Assembly (NCBI GenBank): GCA_031291325.1
Contig: JARLJG010000066.1
Span: 28,208 to 92,207 of the forward strand
Direction: 5' to 3'
Source of the DNA: Burkholderiaceae bacterium
GTDB lineage: Bacteria > Pseudomonadota > Gammaproteobacteria > Burkholderiales > Burkholderiaceae_D
DNA: 64,000 nt
Within the stretch, counting starts at the first letter, position 1. Every line of letters starts with the position of its first letter. The notes under the pieces were generated by a model. That model was given only the letters and a program-made list of their open reading frames with translations. It had not been told where the DNA came from and did no database searches. This document shows, one piece after another, positions 1 through 6,374 of the stretch. The translations under genes and the position numbers were made by a program.

Positions 1-1
1 G

Positions 2-409
2 GCGCAGCCTATCACGTTGGTGGTCGACAAGGGGCGGGTGGTGGAGGCGCTCGATTCGACGCCGGAATTCGACCAGGTTCTTGCCATTATCCGGGCCGAC
101 GAAGGCGAGATATGGGTGCGTGAAATCGGCTTCGGCTTGAATCGGGCGTTTTCGGTCGACCGCACGGTTGCCGATATCGGCACCTACGAGCGCATGTGCG
201 GCATCCACCTTTCGCTCGGCGCCAAACATGGCTCGTATAACAAGCCGCTTATCAAACGCAAGGACGCCAAATATCACATCGACGTGTTCGCCGTCACCGA
301 TGCTGTATACCTGGATGACGAGTTGGTTTACCGGGACGGTGCTTGGCAGGTATTGCTAAAAAACAATGAAGCTTTCCTCAAAGCCGAATGCAATGATGGT
401 ATCGAATAG
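2..409 (+). CDS. C-terminal part of a protein resembling M29-type aminopeptidases (partial)
   Basis: The frame is open from the left window edge (codons from base 2), so the ORF-track TTG at 17 is probably internal and the gene starts outside the window. About 135 residues are visible. The stretch around GFGLNRAF, then HLSLGAKHG and YHIDVFAV, looks like the C-terminal domain of M29 thermophilic-metalloprotease/NicX-like proteins, where His and Glu residues bind metal. This is recollection of the family pattern, not a search. The gene is not obviously flagellar and ends 620 bp before flhD. The product name is uncertain; that this is a real coding 3' end is fairly sure. Confidence 0.45.
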   Translation, partial: AQPITLVVDKGRVVEALDSTPEFDQVLAIIRADEGEIWVREIGFGLNRAFSVDRTVADIGTYERMCGIHLSLGAKHGSYNKPLIKRKDAKYHIDVFAVTDAVYLDDELVYRDGAWQVLLKNNEAFLKAECNDGIE

Positions 410-541
410 ATTAATGCGTGATGAAAGTTAATTTATTATCATTTATTTGGTCTCTTAGCTTGAATTAGTTAAATAAATAACAATAAATAACAACAAAAAT
501 CAAAATAATTTGAAAATTTCAAAAATTTTTCAATAAATCCC

Positions 542-568
542 TAAAGTTTCCCCAAACCCGGTCGTTAG
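542..568 (+). promoter_or_regulatory. FliA (sigma-28) promoter P1 upstream of flhD
   Basis: TAAAGTTT (542-549), an 11-bp spacer and GTCGTTAG (561-568). The -35 is a perfect match to TAAAGTTT and the -10 matches GCCG(A/T)TAA at 6 of 8 positions. It points towards flhD, about 465 bp downstream. Confidence 0.65.
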
Positions 569-644
569 CAATCCTAGATACGGGAGATTGCAGTTTGGGT
601 TTAGAGAGCATCTAAAAATATTTAAAAATATTTTTAAAAATCCC

Positions 645-671
645 TAAAGTTTCCCTAATTCGTGCCGTAAC
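645..671 (+). promoter_or_regulatory. FliA (sigma-28) promoter P2 upstream of flhD
   Basis: TAAAGTTT (645-652), an 11-bp spacer and GCCGTAAC (664-671). The -10 is identical to that of the flgM promoter in this window. It lies about 103 bp downstream of P1, inside the second copy of the 18-bp direct repeat. Confidence 0.72.
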
Positions 672-1032
672 CAGATCAGACGCGTTGATATGCGATGGTT
701 TGGTTGTGAGTCTGCAACAATTTTTGAGGAAATTTAACTAAGTATTACGAAATAAATTCTCACTTTCAATATTGCTTCTAAGATAGTTTCTATCTGTAAT
801 CGATTTTGTCGATCGGCTGGAAACCTAAGCTGGAAGCCGCTTCCGAGCCATTTCGCATGATTCGGAGGAGTCGCTGCCTGACGTTTGTAAGACAAACGCC
901 TACAGGTGGCGAGGTTGCGTCTCCTACGCAAAATACCGAATACCGCCTCTTCCCCCTCGTTCAATCACCATCCAGAATGCAATCACTGGCCGAGCAAATT
1001 GCCACCAGCATTCACCGGATGGGAGTTTCACC

Positions 1033-1350
1033 ATGAACACGAACGACATGATTGCAGAGATCCGTGACGCGAACCTGGGTTATTTGATGCTTGCGCAACA
1101 AATGATACGCGCTGACAAAGCCACCGCAATTTTTCGCCTCGGGATCAGCAGCGACATCGCCGATTTGATCGAGGGGATGAATAATGCACAGATTCTGAAG
1201 CTGGCGGGCACCAACATGATGTTGGCGCGATTTCGTTTCGAGGACGGCACTATCCTCGGTATGCTGACCAATTACAACAAGGATCGGAATTTGGCGCATT
1301 CACATGCTGCCATTTTGATGGCGGGCCAGGCGGTCGAAGAAATCGCTTGA
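1033..1350 (+). CDS. flhD: Flagellar master regulator subunit FlhD
   Basis: FlhD is the partner subunit of the FlhD4C2 complex that activates class II flagellar promoters. The 105-residue product has the family's usual length and begins with a helical segment containing EIRDANLGYLMLAQ, typical of FlhD. It is followed 63 bp later by flhC in the same direction. The ATG at 1033 is preceded by a GATGGGAG Shine-Dalgarno-like stretch. Two sigma-28-type promoters lie upstream, which is unusual because flhDC normally heads the cascade and is transcribed by the housekeeping sigma factor. The identification rests on sequence pattern plus the flhC neighbour. Confidence 0.93.
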   Translation: MNTNDMIAEIRDANLGYLMLAQQMIRADKATAIFRLGISSDIADLIEGMNNAQILKLAGTNMMLARFRFEDGTILGMLTNYNKDRNLAHSHAAILMAGQAVEEIA

Positions 1351-1413
1351 AGTTTGAGCGCGCTACCCAAGCAAATTCAGGTCACAAGCTGCGATTAGTC
1401 AAGAGGCAAGAAA

Positions 1414-1971
1414 ATGAGCAAGAAGAGTGTTGTTACCGAGGCGCAAGAAATCCAGTTGGCGATCGAGTTGATCAATCTCGGCGCACGTCTCCAATTACTG
1501 GAGTCGGAAACTTCCCTATCGCGCGAACGCCTGTTGAAATTGTATAAAGAGCTTAAAGGCGTCTCGCCGCCGAAGGGCATGCTGCCGTTTTCGACCGACT
1601 GGTTTATCACTTGGCAACCGAATATTCATTCGTCGCTGTTTATTGGAATCTATCGTTATCTGCAAGAGCATGCGAAGATTTCCGGCATTGAGGCGATCGT
1701 CAAGGCATACCGGCTATACCTGGAACAGGCCGAGTTGGACGCCAATGGCGAACCGGTATTGTCGCTGACCCGCGCCTGGACGCTGATCCGCTTTTTTGAC
1801 AGCAAAATGCTGACGACGACCGCTTGTTGCGATTGCGGCGGGCATTTCGTCGTGCACCGGCTGGATCTGCACGACCACTACACTTGCGGTTTATGCCATA
1901 TGCCGTCGCGCGCCGGCAAAACCAAAAAAGCCCGGGCCGACGCCATATCGGCCTCGCTGGCTGCGGCATGA
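1414..1971 (+). CDS. flhC: Flagellar master regulator subunit FlhC
   Basis: FlhC is the main DNA-binding subunit of FlhD4C2. The 185-residue protein starts with a helical region (EIQLAIELINLGARLQLL) and ends with a four-cysteine zinc-site arrangement, CCDCGG followed about 20 residues later by CGLC, as in known FlhC proteins. A basic tail follows. It follows flhD directly and is itself followed by hairpins that probably end the transcript. Together with FlhD it should activate the flgB, flgA, flhB, fliL, fliF and fliE operons here. Their binding sites could not be located confidently by eye. Confidence 0.94.
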   Translation: MSKKSVVTEAQEIQLAIELINLGARLQLLESETSLSRERLLKLYKELKGVSPPKGMLPFSTDWFITWQPNIHSSLFIGIYRYLQEHAKISGIEAIVKAYRLYLEQAELDANGEPVLSLTRAWTLIRFFDSKMLTTTACCDCGGHFVVHRLDLHDHYTCGLCHMPSRAGKTKKARADAISASLAAA

Positions 1972-1976
1972 TAGCC

Positions 1977-2054
1977 GGCAGCCGATCCCGGCTGCCACAT
2001 TAACGCGTCCCCTTTTTCTTTCTCCTCAACGCGCCGGCTTATGCCGGCGCGTTG
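1977..2054 (+). terminator. Two hairpins after flhC, probable transcription end
   Basis: GGCAGCCG-ATCC-CGGCTGCC (1977-1996) starts five bases after the flhC stop codon. A perfect 12-bp hairpin, CAACGCGCCGGC-TTAT-GCCGGCGCGTTG (2027-2054), follows. A CCCCTTTTT stretch lies between them and could serve as the U-tract of the first hairpin at some distance. Structure is clear; terminator function is inferred. Confidence 0.5.
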
Positions 2055-2136
2055 ACTTTGCGCGTCGAAAATTTCCCGGTCTTTCGATTTTTGCGCGATC
2101 ATCTTGAGTATGCCGATAGTCGATGGATAATAGACG

Positions 2137-2916
2137 ATGTTCGAAGAGGGATATAGCAAGCCGTTCTTGCGCTTGCCTGCGGTGCAGGCAATGCTGATGC
2201 AATTCCTGTCCCTTGCGCTTGTGCTCGGGCTGATGTTCGGGTTGTTCGCGTTTTGGGGCGTCAAGGTGCCGCTCCTTGCTGCCGTTCTGCTGCAAGCAAT
2301 CGCGGCGGCCGGTCTGTCTTTTTGGCGCAGGTTGGCCCCTTGGTGGCTGGCGATGCAGATGGTTTTTCTGCCGGGTCTTGTTGCCGGCGCGATGTTGCAT
2401 TTGCCGTCGTCGATCTATTTGCTCGCATTTTTATTTTTACTGCTGCTGTATTGGAGCACGTTTCGCACCCAAGTGCCGTTTTATCCGTCCGGCGCGGCAG
2501 TCTGGGCGGCGGTCGCGGCGCAGTTGCCGACTGCGCGCCCGATTCGTTTCGTCGATGTCGGCAGCGGATTCGGCGGCATGATCTTGCATCTCGCGAGGCT
2601 GCGCCCGGAAAGCGAATTCGTCGGCATAGAACTGGCGCCGTTGCCGTGGCTTGCCAGCCGCGTGCTCGGTCGGCTCACCCGCAGCAGAGGCTGCTTCTTG
2701 CGTGACGATTATCAGCATCTCGATTTTGGCGAATATGACATGGTGTTTGCCTACCTGTCCCCGGCGGCGATGCCTGCCCTGTGGCGCAAGGCGCGCGCCG
2801 AGATGCGGGCCGGCAGCATATTGTTCAGTTATGAATTTGCTATTCGAGAGGCAGAGTCGCAAATCGCCAACATATCCGAGGTCAATGGTCGCAATCTCTA
2901 TCGCTGGAATATGTAA
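2137..2916 (+). CDS. Membrane-anchored class I SAM-dependent methyltransferase, target unknown
   Basis: The first ~110 residues are strongly hydrophobic, with about four predicted membrane segments (for example LSLALVLGLMFGLFAFW and YLLAFLFLLLLYW). The rest is a compact Rossmann methyltransferase with motif I at residues 140-147 (DVGSGFGG), an acidic strand end at GIEL and a DMVFAYLSP strand. The active site would probably face the cytoplasm. It lies alone between flhC and motA, so a link to motility is suggested only by position. The target could be lipid, protein or small molecule. No Shine-Dalgarno sequence is obvious and the ATG at 2137 is the track start. Confidence 0.7.
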   Translation: MFEEGYSKPFLRLPAVQAMLMQFLSLALVLGLMFGLFAFWGVKVPLLAAVLLQAIAAAGLSFWRRLAPWWLAMQMVFLPGLVAGAMLHLPSSIYLLAFLFLLLLYWSTFRTQVPFYPSGAAVWAAVAAQLPTARPIRFVDVGSGFGGMILHLARLRPESEFVGIELAPLPWLASRVLGRLTRSRGCFLRDDYQHLDFGEYDMVFAYLSPAAMPALWRKARAEMRAGSILFSYEFAIREAESQIANISEVNGRNLYRWNM

Positions 2917-3164
2917 TACCATGCCGACGTGTGTTACATTAGCAAATAGTTTCTTTTGGTAATTATTGTGCGGTGGTCGTCGTCAAAATCTAACGGCCGA
3001 GAGTTTCATCGTCGTTTGCGCAAGTGGGCGGAATTGGCTTTTTAGATCGATCATGACTTGTAGAATTTGCGATTCTGAATGATGATTGACTGTTCAGCGG
3101 ATGCCGACACTTCGGGCGCAGGGAAACGGTCGGCGATGCTTCTTAAATTCAGGAGTTTGCGGAC

Positions 3165-4025
3165 TTGTTAATCCTAATTGGCTATGCGGTGGTCATTGGT
3201 TCTGTTTTCGGCGGATTCGCGTTGGAAGGCGGGCATCTGGCAGCGCTCTTGCAACCGATCGAACTATTGATGATCGGCGGTGCGGCGTGCGGCTCCTTTT
3301 TTGTCGGCAATAACGGCAAGGCGATCAAGGCAACGCTGAAGACGCTGCCCACTTTGTTCAAGGGCTCCAAATATACAAAAACTCTGTACATGGAGTTGAT
3401 GACCCTGCAATTCGAACTGCTGAGCAAGGTGCGCAAAGAGGGCTTGATGTCGATCGAAGGCGATATCGAACAACCTGAGGAAAGCGCCATCTTCAGCAAG
3501 TACCCGAATGTTTTGTCGGATCACCACGTCATCGAATTCATGACCGATTACCTGCGGCTGATGGTGTCGGGAAACATGGACGCGTTTCAGATCGAGAATC
3601 TGATGGATAACGAGATCGATACGCACCATGCCGAGGGCGAAGTTCCTGTCCATGTCGTCGCCAAATTAGGCGACGCCATGCCGGCGTTCGGCATTGTCGC
3701 GGCCGTCATGGGCGTCGTGCACACGATGGCGTCAGTTGGTCTTCCACCGGCGGAACTGGGGTTGCTCATTGCCGATGCGCTGGTCGGCACATTCTTGGGT
3801 ATTTTGCTGGCGTACGGTTTTATCGGCCCGCTTTCCACCCTGATGGAGCAAAAGCTGCACGAGTCGTCGAAAGTATTTCAATGCGTCAAAGTGACCCTTT
3901 TGGCGAGTTTGAATGGATACGCTCCTGCGTTGGCGGTCGAGTTTGGTCGCAAGGTGCTGTTTTCGACCGAGCGTCCATCGTTTGCCGAACTCGAAGAACA
4001 TATTAAGCAATCCAAATCGAAGTAA
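3165..4025 (+). CDS. motA: Flagellar motor stator protein MotA
   Basis: MotA forms the proton-channel stator with MotB and pushes on FliG. The 286-residue protein shows the classic start MLILIGYAVVIGSVFGGF, the long cytoplasmic loop with the KVRKEGL motif and the last two membrane segments (PAFGIVAAVMGVVHTM, and GTFLGILLAYGFIGPL). The start codon is TTG, chosen because it gives the canonical MotA N-terminus and has AGGAG nine bases upstream. A 120-bp MITE-like repeat separates it from motB, so the usual tight motA-motB coupling is interrupted. Confidence 0.95.
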   Translation: MLILIGYAVVIGSVFGGFALEGGHLAALLQPIELLMIGGAACGSFFVGNNGKAIKATLKTLPTLFKGSKYTKTLYMELMTLQFELLSKVRKEGLMSIEGDIEQPEESAIFSKYPNVLSDHHVIEFMTDYLRLMVSGNMDAFQIENLMDNEIDTHHAEGEVPVHVVAKLGDAMPAFGIVAAVMGVVHTMASVGLPPAELGLLIADALVGTFLGILLAYGFIGPLSTLMEQKLHESSKVFQCVKVTLLASLNGYAPALAVEFGRKVLFSTERPSFAELEEHIKQSKSK

Positions 4026-4132
4026 ACGAGCGTACTATCATAGGTGTGGACTGGCAGAATTTGTCGCTTCTTGAATTGCGCCGGAGTGGGATCCAACAAC
4101 AAATGCGGTTAATGTTTATGCATCTATCTAAT

Positions 4133-4252
4133 GGGCATCTCTAAAACTTGGCAAAAGACTTCAATCTCGAGCCTGCTGTGCTCGCGGCGTCGGTATACAT
4201 GACCGCTTGTCGACGCGACCACGGTCACTTTTGACAATTTTTAGAAACACTC
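4133..4252. repeat. 120-bp MITE-like repeat, copy A (motA-motB gap)
   Basis: An imperfect palindrome with ends GGGCATCTCTAAAAC... and ...TTTTTAGAAACACTC. Read forward, it aligns along its length with the reverse complement of copy B (43470-43589) and more loosely with copy C (27834-27954). Shared words include CAATCTCGAGCCTG, GTGCTC and CCGC...TCGAC. It encodes no plausible protein. The rest of the 280-bp motA-motB gap shows nothing recognisable. Confidence 0.75.
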
Positions 4253-4304
4253 TAAATAGAACAGACTAGATTAGATAACAACATAGACTTCTGCGGAATG
4301 AGAC

Positions 4305-5273
4305 ATGGCTGACGACGGACTCCGCCCCATAATTGTCAAACGCATCAAGAAATCCGGCGGCGGCGGGCACGGCGGCGCGTGGAAGATTGCCTATGCAGAT
4401 TTTGTGACTGCGATGATGGCGTTTTTCCTGTTGATGTGGCTGCTCGGCTCTACCACCAAGGGCGATTTGCAGGGGATTGCCGACTATTTTCAGACGCCGT
4501 TGAAGGTGGCCATGGCTGGCGGCTCGGGCAGCGGCGATAGTTCCAGCGTTCTCAAAGGCGGCGGCAAGGATCTGACCCGCTCCAACGGCCAGGTGCAGAA
4601 ATCCGACGATCCGACCAAGAGCCGCAAGACCTTCAATCTCAAGGCTGCCCAGGCAGAATTAGCGAAGGCAGAAGCGGCGCAGCTGCAGAATCTGAAGCAG
4701 CGCATCGAAGCCGCGATTGAAACCAATCCGACCCTTAAACAATACAAGAATCAACTGCTGCTCGACATTACTTCGGATGGATTGCGCATCCAAATCGTCG
4801 ACGAGCAAAATAGGCCCATGTTTGCCTTGGCGAAAGCCGACCTCCAGCCTTACACTAAAGAAATATTATTCGACATTGGTCAATTGCTTAACGACATACC
4901 GAATAAAATCAGCCTTTCCGGGCACACCGATGCCTCCGCCTATTCCAGCGGCGAAAAGGGGTATAGCAATTGGGAGCTTTCGGCCGACCGTGCGAACGCG
5001 TCGCGGCGCGCGCTGGTGGCCGGCGGGATGGATGAATCGAAGGTATTGCGCGTGGTGGGCTTGTCGTCGGCGGTGCCGTTCAACAAGAACGATCCGATGG
5101 ATCCGGTGAATCGGCGAATCAGTATTATTGTGATGAACAAGAAAGCGGAAGAAGCGATCACCAAAGAGGGAGTGACGGTGGATGTGGCTAACGAGGAGCA
5201 GGCCAAAGAAGAGTTGGCGGCGCCTGCGCCGGCTCCGGTGGCCGCACCTCCTGCCGCCGCTGCGCCGAAGTGA
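4305..5273 (+). CDS. motB: Flagellar motor stator protein MotB
   Basis: MotB anchors the stator to peptidoglycan and carries the proton-accepting aspartate. In the 322-residue protein a basic N-terminus leads into YADFVTAMMAFFLLMWLLGS, so the essential Asp is residue 32. A plug-like amphipathic segment follows (GIADYFQTPLK). The C-terminal OmpA/MotB peptidoglycan-binding domain has GHTDASAY, NWELSADRANASRR and VNRRISI. The protein ends in an Ala/Pro-rich tail. Its partner is the MotA encoded upstream; a second stator pair, MotC/MotD, is encoded 17 kb downstream. Confidence 0.95.
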   Translation: MADDGLRPIIVKRIKKSGGGGHGGAWKIAYADFVTAMMAFFLLMWLLGSTTKGDLQGIADYFQTPLKVAMAGGSGSGDSSSVLKGGGKDLTRSNGQVQKSDDPTKSRKTFNLKAAQAELAKAEAAQLQNLKQRIEAAIETNPTLKQYKNQLLLDITSDGLRIQIVDEQNRPMFALAKADLQPYTKEILFDIGQLLNDIPNKISLSGHTDASAYSSGEKGYSNWELSADRANASRRALVAGGMDESKVLRVVGLSSAVPFNKNDPMDPVNRRISIIVMNKKAEEAITKEGVTVDVANEEQAKEELAAPAPAPVAAPPAAAAPK

Positions 5274-5326
5274 TGGCATTGCTACTTGTGTATGGATAGA
5301 GTTGGCGACCGGCCGGGAAATTTTTC

Positions 5327-5875
5327 ATGACGAGAAAAAACTTATTGGGTTCACAGGTCAAGCGCCTGCTAACCAGCTTGTCCGATCAGGGTAGTCAGCA
5401 TCTTACCGAGGTCGAGACGGATCTGGTTCAGACAACCTATTTGTTGAGCGAAGCCATCGAGAAATTGGGCGCCAGTTTTATGGCTATCCATGCCGGGGTC
5501 GCGGCCCAACAAGAGATACTGGATCAACTGCAGTCGGGCACGCCATTGACTCCCGAAATCGAGTCGCGATTGGGCGTTCTCAAAGGCGAAGTCACGCAAC
5601 ACGTCAATGCGGCGGTGACCGGGCTTCAATTTCAAGACATGACCAGTCAATTGATCGGCAGAACCGTGCGGCGCATTGCCGGCTTGCGCGACGTGCTGTG
5701 TGCAGTCGGATCGAGCGGCGCCATCATGATCCCCGACTCGGAGGCGGACGAATTGATTGCCGTTTTAAGCGACATTAACAAGACATTGGAAGAACAGAGC
5801 GCCAAACTGGAAAGCGTATTGTGGAAGGCAGTCAGCCAGACACATATGGAGAGCGGCGATATCGAGTTGTTTTGA
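5327..5875 (+). CDS. CheZ-like chemotaxis protein with FQDxTxQ motif
   Basis: A 182-residue, mostly helical protein between motB and cheY1. Around residues 102-108 it reads FQDMTSQ, the same pattern as FQDLTGQ in true CheZ (encoded at 14320-14994). In CheZ the Asp and Gln of that motif insert into CheY and drive dephosphorylation. D104 and Q108 are therefore candidate catalytic residues (inference). The C-terminus is SGDIELF, nearly the same as CheD's SGDVELF and unlike CheZ's CheY-binding tail. Its natural target may be the adjacent CheY1. Such proteins are usually annotated only as chemotaxis proteins. Confidence 0.65.
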   Translation: MTRKNLLGSQVKRLLTSLSDQGSQHLTEVETDLVQTTYLLSEAIEKLGASFMAIHAGVAAQQEILDQLQSGTPLTPEIESRLGVLKGEVTQHVNAAVTGLQFQDMTSQLIGRTVRRIAGLRDVLCAVGSSGAIMIPDSEADELIAVLSDINKTLEEQSAKLESVLWKAVSQTHMESGDIELF

Positions 5876-5957
5876 CGTTGCGATTGGAAACGCGCAAGGC
5901 GCCCTCAAGCGCAAAGCGGAATTTTGGCAGAGAAACGAGAACATAGCGGGAGCAACG

Positions 5958-6323
5958 ATGGCAAAATCTATTCTGGCAGTGGACGACTCTGGCTCATTGC
6001 GGCAAATGGTGGTTTTCAGTTTGCGCGCAGCCGGTTATCAGGTGACCGAGGCGGTTGATGGGCAAGACGGTCTGGACAAGGCGAAGGCGCAGGCGTTTGA
6101 TTTGGTGCTGACCGATCAAAATATGCCGCGCATGGATGGCTTGACTTTGATACGGTCGTTGCGCGCGATCCCGAGTTATCAACGGGTGCCGATTCTGATG
6201 CTCACCACCGAGTCGAGCGACGATATGAAGTCCAAAGGGCGGGCAGCGGGCGCCAACGGCTGGTTGGTCAAACCCTTCGATCCGCAGCGCTTGACCGAGG
6301 TCGTGAAAAAAGTCATCGGCTAG
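5958..6323 (+). CDS. CheY-like single-domain response regulator (CheY1)
   Basis: A stand-alone receiver domain of 121 residues. The acidic pair is in AVDDSGSLRQ, the phosphoacceptor Asp in VLTDQNMPRMDG, the conserved Thr in MLTTESS and the Lys in LVKPFDP. It sits directly before cheA and is clearly distinct from the E. coli-type CheY encoded at 13920. It may be a phosphate sink, or may signal to another output such as the stators; that is inference from the two-CheY arrangement. A CheZ-like protein is encoded just upstream. Confidence 0.9.
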   Translation: MAKSILAVDDSGSLRQMVVFSLRAAGYQVTEAVDGQDGLDKAKAQAFDLVLTDQNMPRMDGLTLIRSLRAIPSYQRVPILMLTTESSDDMKSKGRAAGANGWLVKPFDPQRLTEVVKKVIG

Positions 6324-6374
6324 TCATACCGGGAAGAACATGCAACGTGAGAAAAAAGACAATGGAGCTCAACA

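Larger units (their letters stand above)
410..1032 (+). promoter_or_regulatory. flhDC upstream region and long leader
   Basis: This 620-bp region has no convincing gene. Its left half (about 420-760) is very AT-rich. It holds an 18-bp perfect direct repeat, AAATCCCTAAAGTTTCCC, at 535-552 and 638-655, and each copy contains the -35 box of a FliA-type promoter listed separately. Transcripts from those promoters would have leaders of roughly 350-460 nt before flhD. Small hairpins lie in the leader, for example CGTTTGT-AAG-ACAAACG at 882-898. The 76-codon ORF at 806 has no good start signal and is not called. Confidence 0.6.

Noticed and set aside
806-1036. 76-codon ORF in the flhDC leader
   Set aside because: No Shine-Dalgarno sequence, non-ATG start, overlap with the flhD start and no protein-like pattern.
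2960-2986. Possible sigma-28 promoter upstream of motA (TAATTATT-N11-GTCGTCAA)
   Set aside because: Spacing is right, but only about 11 of 16 positions fit and the -35 is poor compared with the six accepted sites. Not reported as a feature.
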